From positions 1 to 64,000 of the forward strand of contig NZ_BMRP01000010.1 of NCBI RefSeq assembly GCF_014648695.1: a stretch of 64,000 nucleotides of DNA, written 5' to 3'. Source of the stretch: Streptomyces albospinus (GTDB lineage Bacteria > Actinomycetota > Actinomycetes > Streptomycetales > Streptomycetaceae). The notes beneath the pieces were generated by a model, which worked only from the letters and a program-made list of their open reading frames with translations, was not told the DNA's origin and searched no databases. Shown in pieces: positions 7,935-15,291 of this stretch (position 1 is the first letter of the stretch; every line of letters starts with the position of its first letter). A program made the translations under genes and the position numbers.

Positions 7935-7968
7935 AGGACCCGCTTCCACGTCAGAAGTGTGTCCTTTT
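7935..7968 (+). terminator. Attenuator hairpin with T-run between leader and ABC-F gene
   Basis: Left arm AGGACCCGCTTC (7935-7946), loop CACGTCA, right arm GAAGTGTGTCCT (7954-7965): a 12-position stem with one mismatch and one wobble, followed by TTTT (7965-7968). It is shaped like an intrinsic terminator yet lies before, not after, a gene. In addition the leader segment CGCCCCGAG (7916-7924) can pair with CTCGGAGCG (7975-7983), which contains the ABC-F ribosome site. Confidence 0.55.
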
Positions 7969-7989
7969 GCTATCTCGGAGCGTAATTCC

Positions 7990-9594
7990 ATGATTACCGT
8001 TCGCGGTGTTGGGCTGCGCGCGGGCGCCCGCCTGCTGCTGTCCGACGTTTCGTTCACCGTCTCTCCCGGCGACCGTATCGGCCTGGTGGGCCGCAACGGG
8101 GCGGGTAAGACGACATTGATGACGGCTCTTGCCGGCCGCTCGAAGCCGGCCGGCGGCGTGATCACGCATACAGGTCCGGTGGGGTTCCTCGCGCAGGATT
8201 CCCGGGCCGCCGACCCGGCGGTGACCGTCATCGACCGGATCCTGTCCGCCCGTGGCCTGGATGCCGCACTGCGTCGCCTGCGGGCGGCCGAGGTGGCGAT
8301 GGCCGAGGCCGACGGACACGGCGCGCTGGAACGGGCGATGGCCGGCTATGCACGCGCCGAGGCCGCGTTCCAGGCCGGCGGCGGCTATGCGGCCGAGGCC
8401 GAGGCGGCCCGGGTGGCGGCCGGACTGGGGCTGCCGGACCGGGTCATGCGCGAACCGGTCGGCGCGCTGTCCGGCGGGCAGCGGCGCCGGGTGGAGCTGG
8501 CGCGCATCCTGTTCGCCGGGCACGGTGGCACGCTGCTGCTGGACGAGCCGACCAACCACCTGGACGCCGACTCGGTCGCCTGGTTGCGGACGTTCCTGCA
8601 AAGCTATCAGGGCGGCCTGGTGATGATCAGTCACGAGAGTCGCCTCCTCGCCGACATCGTCAACCGGGTCTTCCATCTGGATGCCACACGCGCCACGATC
8701 GACATCCACAACACCGGCTGGGACACGTACTTGGCCCAGCGGAAGGCGGACGAGCGGCGCCGCACCCGCGAGCGGGCGAACGGCGAGCGCAAGGCGGCGT
8801 CGCTGCACGCCCAGGCGGAGAAGATGAAGGCGCGCTCGTCGACCGCGGTGATGGCCAAGAGCATGGCGCGCCGCGCCGACCGTATGCTCGCCGAACTGGA
8901 GCCGGCCCGCCGGGCGGAGAAGGTCGCGAGGATTCGGCTGCCGGAGCCGCAGCCGTGCGGGCGGGTGCCGTTGGGCGCGGTCAGCCTGGCCAAGTCCTAC
9001 GGCGATCACCGGGTGCTGTCGGGCGTGGATCTGGCGATGGACCGCGGCAGCCGCCTGGTGATCCTCGGCCTCAACGGCGCAGGGAAGACCACGTTGTTGC
9101 GCCTTCTGGCAGGCGTGGAGCAGCCGGACGCCGGGCGAGTGGTGCACGGGCACGGGCTGCGGCTGGGCTACTTCGCCCAGGAGCACGACACCCTCGACGC
9201 CGCCCGCACGGTGCGGCAGAACCTGGCAGCCGCGGCGCCGCACCTGACCGAAGGGGAGGCCAGGCGAGTGCTGGGCGCGTTCCTGTTCACCGGGGACGAC
9301 GCCGACAAGCCCACCAGGGTGCTCTCCGGCGGCGAGAAGACCCGCCTGGCCCTGGCCGGCCTGGTCCACTCAGGGGCGAACGTGCTGCTGCTGGACGAGC
9401 CGACCAACAACCTCGACCCCGCCTCCCGCGGCGAGGTCCTGGCCGCGGTCGGCGCCTACCCCGGCGCGATCGTGATGGTCACCCACGACGAGGGCGCCAT
9501 CGACGCGCTGCGCCCGGACCGCGTCCTGCTGCTGCCGGACGCGGACGAGGACCTGTGGAGCGAGGACTACCGAGACTTGGTCGCCCTCGCCTGA
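7990..9594 (+). CDS. ABC-F ATPase, probable ribosome-protection / antibiotic-resistance type
   Basis: A 534-residue soluble protein with two complete ABC ATPase domains and no membrane segments, the ABC-F layout. Walker A motifs are GRNGAGKTT (near residue 38) and GLNGAGKTT (near 360); signature motifs are LSGGQRRR and LSGGEKTR; Walker B regions are LLLDEPTNHLD and LLLDEPTNNLD. The charged linker around residues 245-315 (KADERRRTRERANGERKA) is the ribosome-reaching arm. The ATG at 7990 is used because of GGAG at 7977-7980 and because the ATPase domain begins there. Members protect ribosomes from macrolides, lincosamides, streptogramins or pleuromutilins, or act as translation factors. The leader and attenuator upstream favour an inducible resistance role; which drug cannot be told. 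Confidence 0.88.
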   Translation: MITVRGVGLRAGARLLLSDVSFTVSPGDRIGLVGRNGAGKTTLMTALAGRSKPAGGVITHTGPVGFLAQDSRAADPAVTVIDRILSARGLDAALRRLRAAEVAMAEADGHGALERAMAGYARAEAAFQAGGGYAAEAEAARVAAGLGLPDRVMREPVGALSGGQRRRVELARILFAGHGGTLLLDEPTNHLDADSVAWLRTFLQSYQGGLVMISHESRLLADIVNRVFHLDATRATIDIHNTGWDTYLAQRKADERRRTRERANGERKAASLHAQAEKMKARSSTAVMAKSMARRADRMLAELEPARRAEKVARIRLPEPQPCGRVPLGAVSLAKSYGDHRVLSGVDLAMDRGSRLVILGLNGAGKTTLLRLLAGVEQPDAGRVVHGHGLRLGYFAQEHDTLDAARTVRQNLAAAAPHLTEGEARRVLGAFLFTGDDADKPTRVLSGGEKTRLALAGLVHSGANVLLLDEPTNNLDPASRGEVLAAVGAYPGAIVMVTHDEGAIDALRPDRVLLLPDADEDLWSEDYRDLVALA

Positions 9595-10050
9595 CCCACG
9601 GCCCACGATCCACGACCCACGAGGCACGACCCACGGCCCCGTCCCCATGCCGTGACGGGCGCCGGGGGTCCGCAGCAGCACTCCGGAGACGGTGGCCGGC
9701 CCTGGCCCGCAGCCGGTCACCGGCGCCGTGGATTCGGCCATCCGGATCGGGGTGGCAACTGTGCTGCGCAAGAGCGGCGGCGCCGTCGTCCTCCAGGTGA
9801 CCGGCCTCGACGAGCAACCGGCCGGCGCCGCCGCTCTGGTGGCCGCGGACGGGAGCACGGTGCCGCTGCGTTCATAGGGATGCTCGACATGGCCTACACA
9901 CCACCCACCATCCGGACATCGACGGGAGCGTGGACCGGCGGGGCAGGTGGTGCCGCGGACCGGCAAGGTCCGGTGCGGGCAGATCGGAGAATGGCCGACT
10001 CACGGAAGGCGCCCTCCCGGTGGCCGCGCGCGTGACCTACCGTGACGTCC
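9595..10050. other. Intergenic region, imperfect CCACGAC repeats
   Basis: It begins with degenerate CCACGRC-type repeats (9596-9637) and a small CCCGTC/GACGGG hairpin near 9640-9660 that could end ABC-F transcription. A 61-codon frame at 9692-9877 (ending GSTVPLRS) has plausible composition but no recognisable family or good ribosome site, so I leave it uncalled. The end carries TACCGT (10038-10043), a -10 box seven bases before the methyltransferase ATG. Confidence 0.4.
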
Positions 10051-10890
10051 ATGCCGTACGGGAATTCCAGCAACGACCCGGCGCCGGCGCAGTCGCGCCG
10101 CCACATTTTCGGCAACGACGCCGAGCAGTACGACACAGCCAGGCCCGGCTACCCCCGGCAACTCCTCGACGACGTCCTGGAGTTCTCCGCTCTCGCCGCG
10201 GGCGAACCGGCACTGGAAGTAGGGGCCGGCACCGGCAAGGCGACGCTGGCCTTCGCACGGTCCGGCGTACCGGTGACATGCGTCGAACCGGACGTCCGCA
10301 TGGCCCGGGTACTACGCCGCCGCTGTGCGGAACTGCCCGATGGCAGTGTCGGTATCGAGGTCGCCGACTTCGAAGCCTGGCATCCCACGCGGCAGTACGG
10401 GTTGCTGTACTGCGCGCAGGCATGGCACTGGGTCGACCCGGACGTGCGATGGGCGAGGGCACAGGCCGCGCTCTCTCCCGGCGGAGCGATCGCCCTCTTC
10501 TGGAACCACTGGGTTCTCCAGTGCGGCGAGCTGGCGGACCGGCTGACCGCCGCCCACACCCGGCTCGGCATCGAGATTCCGCAGGACACCCTCCTCGACC
10601 CCCGCCCCCGTCCCGCGCGCCGGGGCCCCGAGTCCCGCCAGTGGCGCGAGATGACGGCGACCGGCTTCGTCGACCCGGACCACCGCCTCTACACCTCCGT
10701 ACACGAACGGTCCACGTCCGCACTCATCGGCCTGCTCACCTCCTACAGCGGCTACCGGGCGCTCCCGCCCGAGCCCCGGGAGCGGGTCTTCGACAGAATG
10801 GCCCGCATCGTGGACGAACACGGCGGACGCGCCCACGTGAAGGTGGTCACAAGCCTCTTCCTGGGACGGACGAGAGCCGCTACTGCCTAG
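10051..10890 (+). CDS. Class I SAM-dependent methyltransferase
   Basis: A 279-residue cytosolic protein of the Methyltransf_11/25 type. SAM-binding motif I is EVGAGTGKATLAF (about residues 56-68); the acidic motif-II residue is in CVEPD (near 80); QAWHWVDPD (near 130) is the motif-IV region seen in small-molecule methyltransferases, and LSPGGAIALFW follows. The ATG at 10051 lacks a ribosome site, but a TACCGT -10 box seven bases upstream suggests a leaderless message; a GTG at 10042 is the alternative. It appears monocistronic. Substrate cannot be predicted from neighbours. Confidence 0.85.
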   Translation: MPYGNSSNDPAPAQSRRHIFGNDAEQYDTARPGYPRQLLDDVLEFSALAAGEPALEVGAGTGKATLAFARSGVPVTCVEPDVRMARVLRRRCAELPDGSVGIEVADFEAWHPTRQYGLLYCAQAWHWVDPDVRWARAQAALSPGGAIALFWNHWVLQCGELADRLTAAHTRLGIEIPQDTLLDPRPRPARRGPESRQWREMTATGFVDPDHRLYTSVHERSTSALIGLLTSYSGYRALPPEPRERVFDRMARIVDEHGGRAHVKVVTSLFLGRTRAATA

Positions 10891-11518
10891 TCAGGCTGTC
10901 TTTCCTCGGGGAGGCGATGACGAGCAGGGCGACGGGGATCGCGACGCCTACGCCGAGCAGGCCGAGCAGGAGGCCCAGTGCTGGCACGGCGGTGTGACGG
11001 GCGAACCGGCGCGGCCACGCCGTAGACGGCGTCGCGAAGGTGCCTCGTGTGCATCGATTCTTGCCCTCAGGACGGGACGGCACGGCGAAGCGTGACATGC
11101 GCCCGGCTGAGGGGCCGATGGGCCGACGGGCCGTCGGATCGCAGGGCGCGTCTCTTTCGGCCCCTTGTGCTCCCGGGCGGGGCCACCGCGGTGGTGCCGG
11201 CCGTGCACTGCGTGCCGGCGAGGAGTGGGACATGCGGAGGCTGTCCAGCAGTTCAGGAATGATCACGACGCAACTCCGGCCCTGCGGGCGGGAGTCGCGC
11301 GTCTGTGGTCCAAGGAAAGACGTCCACCAGCCGGTGGGAGATGCAGGTGCAAGGCCGGCCAGGCGCTCCAGGAGAGAGGTTCCTTCCCGAACGGGGAGGA
11401 ACCTCTTCTCGTTGGTGTGTCGCCGCGCCTGGGCGAGCGCGTCGGCTCCAGGTGCCGCGACATGAGCGTCGCGATGTCCGGGCGGTGGCGTCCGCGAGCC
11501 CCTGATGGAATCGTCACG
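10891..11518. other. Intergenic region with a doubtful small membrane ORF
   Basis: Over 600 bp without a firm gene. On the minus strand a frame at 11098-10880 (72 residues) ends with a hydrophobic stretch PALGLLLGLLGVGVAIP and a basic tail, as a one-helix membrane protein would, but it has no convincing ribosome site and its N-terminal half looks random. I see no other signal apart from the tandem repeat that follows. Confidence 0.35.
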
Positions 11519-11573
11519 CTGTGGCTGTGGCTGTGGCTGTGGCTGTGGCTGTGGCTGTGGCTGTGGCTGTGGC
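11519..11573. repeat. 6-bp tandem repeat (CTGTGG), about nine copies
   Basis: An almost perfect hexanucleotide array just beyond the 3' end of the rhomboid-like gene. It would create artificial dipeptide-repeat frames. Copy-number variation is expected. Confidence 0.9.
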
Positions 11574-11593
11574 AGTGACTGCTGTGCCGCGGT

Positions 11594-12262
11594 TCACTGC
11601 TGTGGGGTGGTTGCCGGGCGTGACAGGCGGCGGCGTGTCGCCCAGACCAAGGCGCTGAGTGCGAATCCATCCACGGAAACCAGCCCGTGGCCGTTCTCCT
11701 GGAGAATCCACATCAGCAGGCCGAGCGCCGGCACGCTGATCGCGAGGATCCGCTCCTTGGTGGTTCGCGTGTGTGCGAGGAGGGCCAGCGCCAGGGCGGC
11801 GCCGAGGAAGTAGGTGGCGCCGGAACTGCCCGCGAAATTCCGGGGGTCGGTGCTGGGACCCCCACCCAGGCCGAGCAGGGTGTCGATCCACTCCGGCAGG
11901 AGGATGCCGGCGAGGAAGAAGGCCACCGTCAGCCGGCCGCCCCAGAGCCACTGCGCGAGTGCGGCCACCGCGGCGAGGGTGGCGATGTTCCAGGCCGCGC
12001 CGGCGATGCCGCCGTTCTGCATGAAGACCGAGGTGAACACCCGCCACCAACCGGTCTTGGCGGGGTCGTGGTCGAGTGCGGCCATCGCGCCCGACCAGCA
12101 CAGCTGGAGCGCTACGCCGCCGACCGTCAGCACGGTCAAACCGACCGCGACCCACGGGATCGGGCGCCCGCGCAGCGAGTCGCGCCCGACCGCCCCGAGG
12201 CCGCTGTTGACCATCAGCACCATCAGCGCGGCCGTGGTCACGTTGAACAGTACTTCCCCCAT
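11594..12262 (-). CDS. Rhomboid-family intramembrane protein
   Basis: A 222-residue polytopic membrane protein with about six hydrophobic segments. FAGSSGATYF carries the rhomboid serine motif G-x-S-G (Ser147), and ENGHGL in the last membrane segment supplies the expected histidine (His192), so the Ser-His dyad of rhomboid proteases is present. The loop WWRVFTSVFMQNGG resembles the family's L1/TM region (WR-x-x-T-x-x-F). ATG start at 12262 with a G-rich ribosome site. It is divergent from a TetR regulator with two related operator-like dyads between them, so expression is probably repressed by that regulator. Substrate unknown; some members of this length class are inactive, but the dyad argues for activity. 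Confidence 0.75.
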   Translation of the reverse strand: MGEVLFNVTTAALMVLMVNSGLGAVGRDSLRGRPIPWVAVGLTVLTVGGVALQLCWSGAMAALDHDPAKTGWWRVFTSVFMQNGGIAGAAWNIATLAAVAALAQWLWGGRLTVAFFLAGILLPEWIDTLLGLGGGPSTDPRNFAGSSGATYFLGAALALALLAHTRTTKERILAISVPALGLLMWILQENGHGLVSVDGFALSALVWATRRRLSRPATTPQQ

Positions 12263-12276
12263 GTCCGCCCCCCTTT

Positions 12277-12336
12277 TTCCAACACTGTTCGAAAATGACA
12301 GGGGGAGGCTAGCACAGGTTTTGAACGGTGTTGGAA
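12277..12336. promoter_or_regulatory. Two related operator-like dyads between rhomboid and TetR genes
   Basis: Site 1 (12277-12293) TTCCAACACTGTTCGAA is a 17-bp near-perfect dyad. Site 2 (12320-12336) TTTGAACGGTGTTGGAA is its reverse complement with two changes and covers the -35 box of the TetR gene. Both would be bound by one TetR-type dimer species, controlling both genes. Confidence 0.6.
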
Positions 12337-12350
12337 AGCCGTTGTACGGT
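12321..12350 (+). promoter_or_regulatory. Promoter TTGAAC-N18-TACGGT, leaderless TetR transcript
   Basis: The -35 (12321-12326) lies inside operator site 2 and the -10 (12345-12350) ends seven bases before the ATG at 12358, placing the start point on the start codon. No ribosome site is present. The overlap predicts autorepression. Confidence 0.55.
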
Positions 12351-12357
12351 GGTGGGC

Positions 12358-12984
12358 ATGAAGCTCACCAAAGAGCGGATCGTCGACGCGGGCATGGCCA
12401 CCTTCGCCAGGGTCGGCTACCACGGCCTGTCCATGCGTCAGGTGGCCCAGCGGCTCGGCACGCATGCGGGCAGCCTCTACTACCACGTGCGCGGCAAGGA
12501 CGAGTTGCTGGCGCTGATGGCCGACCGCGTCTGCCGGCAGGCATACGACGCCGGTACCACCGCATTGGCCGCCCTGCCGCCCGAGGCGACCTGGCAGGAC
12601 GAGATCGAAGCGCAGGCCGAGGCGCTACGCCGCAGCATCCAACAGCACCCAGGCGGCGCCATGTTGTTGGCGGAGAGTCCCAGAACGCTGAGTTCCGGCG
12701 CGCTGTCCCTGATGGAGCGCCTCCTTCAGACCCTCCTCGGCGCCGGTGTGCCCACTGCGCACTGCGGTATCGCGGCCGACACCCTGCTCAGCCACGTCAC
12801 CGGCTTCGTACTCCAGGAGGAGGGCGACTCCCCGGCCCCGGCTGTGACCGCCGAAGTCTACGCCGACCTGCGGGCACGCTTCCCGCTGGTCATCGAGCGG
12901 ATGCCCCGGCTGAGCCAGGGCGAGAAGTTCCGGCGAAGCATCCGCCTGATGTGTGCGGCGTTCGCCACCCTCGTCGAGGAGTGA
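12358..12984 (+). CDS. TetR-family repressor
   Basis: A 208-residue protein. Residues ~5-50 give the TetR helix-turn-helix: RIVDAGMATFARVGYHGLS, MRQVAQRLGTHAGSLYYHV, then KDELLALMADRV. The rest is the helical ligand domain, in the style of TetR C-terminal domains ending with a helix near SIRLMCAAFATLVEE. The ATG at 12358 is favoured over an upstream in-frame start because the promoter predicts a leaderless message. It is divergent from the rhomboid-like gene, and two dyads between them indicate self- and neighbour-repression. The inducing ligand is unknown. Confidence 0.9.
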   Translation: MKLTKERIVDAGMATFARVGYHGLSMRQVAQRLGTHAGSLYYHVRGKDELLALMADRVCRQAYDAGTTALAALPPEATWQDEIEAQAEALRRSIQQHPGGAMLLAESPRTLSSGALSLMERLLQTLLGAGVPTAHCGIAADTLLSHVTGFVLQEEGDSPAPAVTAEVYADLRARFPLVIERMPRLSQGEKFRRSIRLMCAAFATLVEE

Positions 12985-13174
12985 ACCCGGCCCCCATCCC
13001 GCGGCATCCGACGTCGCTGGTTCTGCGGCCGATGGCCTCCTGTGCCCGCTGCGGATTGCCGCCGTCGATGGGGAGCGCCGCGCCGTGAGCGGCCGAAGCG
13101 GCGGAACCGTCACCCGTGGCGAAGGCCGCCGGCCCTCGGAGACCCGCCGGGCGGGTGGCCGCTGCCCGGCGAAC

Positions 13175-13180
13175 TAGAAT
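13175..13180 (+). promoter_or_regulatory. -10 box TAGAAT before XRE-cupin gene, leaderless
   Basis: TAGAAT lies seven bases before the ATG at 13188, with no ribosome site. The transcript start is expected on the start codon. Confidence 0.5.
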
Positions 13181-13187
13181 GCGCTTC

Positions 13188-13787
13188 ATGACCGACCCGG
13201 CCTCCTCGACACGTCCCGCTGCGGCCCGCCGGGATCCGGAACTGGGCTTTCCCTCCCCGGGTGAAGTGCTGCACAGGCTTCGTACGCAACGGGGTATGTC
13301 GCTGCGCCAGGTGGCCGCCGAGTGCGGGCTCTCGGTCTCGTTCCTGGCGGCGCTGGAGCGGGGCGAGACGGACATCGCACTGGAGCGACTGGCGCGGTTG
13401 GCAAGGGTCTTCGGCCATGACGTCGGCTCGTTCCTGGGGTTCACGCAGGGCCGGGCCGCGCCGTCGGTCTTCCCGTTCCGGGACCAGGCGGTCATCGAGC
13501 GGGCGCCAGGCGTCACCTACCGCGTGCTGCGCGCGCCCGAACTGGGATACCAGGTGGTCCAGGGCGACTTCGCGCCGCACTCGGCGCTGGGCGAGGACCT
13601 CCAGCACGAGGGCACGGACCTGATCATCGTGACCCAGGGGACGCTGGTGGCCCGGTACAACGGGCTGGACCACACCCTGCACAGAGGGGACTGCGTCCGG
13701 TGGTCCGCGGGGCATCCGCACACCTTCCGCAATGACACCGACGAACCGGCGCGCATGGTCGCGATGCTCTTCAGCAGCCTGTACTGA
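13188..13787 (+). CDS. XRE-family regulator with cupin domain
   Basis: A 199-residue protein with an XRE helix-turn-helix at about residues 25-80 (LRTQRGMSLRQVAAECGLSV, SFLAALERGETDIALERLAR) and a cupin barrel at about 115-195 (EGTDLIIVTQGTLVARYNG, HRGDCVRWSAGHPHTFRN). The ATG at 13188 is selected from the -10 box seven bases upstream. It is followed in the same direction by a DMT-family transporter after about 210 bp; an inverted repeat just upstream of the transporter is a candidate target. XRE-cupin regulators next to EamA/DMT exporters are a recurring pair and usually sense the exported compound. Confidence 0.87.
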   Translation: MTDPASSTRPAAARRDPELGFPSPGEVLHRLRTQRGMSLRQVAAECGLSVSFLAALERGETDIALERLARLARVFGHDVGSFLGFTQGRAAPSVFPFRDQAVIERAPGVTYRVLRAPELGYQVVQGDFAPHSALGEDLQHEGTDLIIVTQGTLVARYNGLDHTLHRGDCVRWSAGHPHTFRNDTDEPARMVAMLFSSLY

Positions 13788-13929
13788 CCTGCGGCCCGTA
13801 GCCGCCTCGGGCCTTTCCTGAACCGCGCCTCTTCCACCCGCCGTTGTGACCGGTCGGGCTGCCTCCTGCCGCCGGAAACCCGGCGATTTCCCGCTCGTGA
13901 GCTGACGACGGTGAGCGTGTGCGGTATTT

Positions 13930-13953
13930 TGCACTCACGTACTTTTTAGTGCA
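13930..13953. promoter_or_regulatory. Inverted repeat TGCACT-N12-AGTGCA upstream of DMT transporter
   Basis: A perfect 6-bp dyad around an AT-rich spacer (CACGTACTTTTT) in the promoter region of the transporter gene. Likely target of the upstream XRE-cupin protein, by position only. Confidence 0.45.
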
Positions 13954-13997
13954 CGCGCGCTGTCTCAAGCGCACGTTCAACGGAACGGGGAAGTGCC

Positions 13998-14948
13998 ATG
14001 CAGTCACATGCCATCGTGCGAACCGCGGGAGTCGGAACCGCCCTCCGGTCCGGCAACGACCCGGGAAGCGGCAAGGGCCGCGGCCACGGAGCCCGCGACC
14101 TCCTGCTCCGCACCGTCCTGGTGATCGTGTGGAGCTCCGGATTCATCTCCGGCAAGCTCGGCCTGCGTCACTCCGCCCCCTACACCTTTGCGACACTGCG
14201 GTTCGCCGTCGCCGGGGCCCTGCTGCTGGCCGTCGCACTGGTACGCCGCGACGCCTGGCCGGGATGGCGCCGGCTGGGCCACCTCGCGGTTGCCGGGGTC
14301 CTGGTCCAGGCCGTGCAGTTCTCCAGCATCTACGTGGGCATGGATCTCGGTGTGCCGTCCGGCCTGGCGGCCCTGATCATCGCGCTCTACCCGCTCACCG
14401 CCTCCCTGCTGGCCGTGCCGGTACTCCATGAGCGCGTCACCCGCGGTCAATACGTGGGGCTTGTGCTCGGACTGGGCGGGGTGGCGCTCGCGGTGAGCGA
14501 GAACCTCCACCTCGACGGCGGCTATGTGGCCGGGCTCGGTTTTCTCCTGCTCGCCCTGGCAGGCATCTCCGCAGGCACCGTCTACCAGAAGCGGTTCTGT
14601 CGCGGGATGGAGCCGGTGACCGGCAACGCCGTGCAACTGCTGGCCGCTGCGGTCGCCACACTGCTGCCCGCGCTGTTCGCCGAGGGTTTCGAGGTGACCT
14701 TCACCGCCGGCTACTGGCCGGCCCTGATATGGGCCGCGGCCATCAACTCCATCGTCGGCGTAGGTCTGTTGTATGCGCTGCTGCAACGGCACGGCACCAG
14801 CCAGATCAGCAGTCTCTTCTATCTGGTACCCATGGTCACCGCGGTGTTCGCGGCCCTCCTGCTCCACCAGCGGCTGGGCCCGCTCATGCTCGCCGGGCTC
14901 GTCATGGCCACAGCGGGCACGATGCTCGCCCATCGCATACGGAACTGA
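13998..14948 (+). CDS. DMT-superfamily (EamA) exporter
   Basis: A 316-residue inner-membrane protein with ten hydrophobic segments in two EamA repeats (about residues 35-165 and 175-310). Typical signatures are VIVWSSGFISGKLGL near the start, ALIIALYPLTASLLAV at the end of the first repeat and SSLFYLVPMVTAVFAALLL in the second. GGGGAAG precedes the ATG. Such proteins export amino acids, nucleobases or small metabolites; none can be named here. The upstream XRE-cupin gene and the dyad in between suggest substrate-induced export. Confidence 0.88.
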   Translation: MQSHAIVRTAGVGTALRSGNDPGSGKGRGHGARDLLLRTVLVIVWSSGFISGKLGLRHSAPYTFATLRFAVAGALLLAVALVRRDAWPGWRRLGHLAVAGVLVQAVQFSSIYVGMDLGVPSGLAALIIALYPLTASLLAVPVLHERVTRGQYVGLVLGLGGVALAVSENLHLDGGYVAGLGFLLLALAGISAGTVYQKRFCRGMEPVTGNAVQLLAAAVATLLPALFAEGFEVTFTAGYWPALIWAAAINSIVGVGLLYALLQRHGTSQISSLFYLVPMVTAVFAALLLHQRLGPLMLAGLVMATAGTMLAHRIRN

Positions 14949-15291
14949 GCCGGGCCCGCAGCCCTGCGCACGATGCGGCCCGCACAGCTCCCAGCCGCCG
15001 GCTGCGCCCCCGCCACGAACGGAACGATCGGCAGCGCCGGGCACTCCGGACCATCGGCCTCAACTGCCTCGTCAACTCCCTTAGCCGGGACGGTCTTCCG
15101 CGTACGGCGCGCATTGCGCGCGCCACACCGGGAGAAGCGGGGAACCTGAGGGCTCGCACATGCCGTAGGAGTCACGGCCGTTGCGCCTCGCAGTCCCGCG
15201 ATCGGTGTGCGCGGCAGGCGCAATGACGGTTCGCAGGGGAGCAGTTCAAGGACGACATGTACATCCATGCAGAAAGCCGAGGTCAGACCAG
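14949..15291. other. Intergenic region, nothing recognised
   Basis: About 340 bp between the DMT exporter and the MFS transporter. I see no firm gene, strong hairpin or RNA; it presumably holds the MFS promoter. Confidence 0.4.

Noticed and set aside
9692..9877. 61-codon frame after the ABC-F gene
   Set aside because: No ribosome site, no family and no neighbour support; left uncalled.
10880..11098. 72-codon minus-strand frame with one hydrophobic stretch
   Set aside because: The start is unsupported and the N-terminal half looks random; only mentioned as a possibility.
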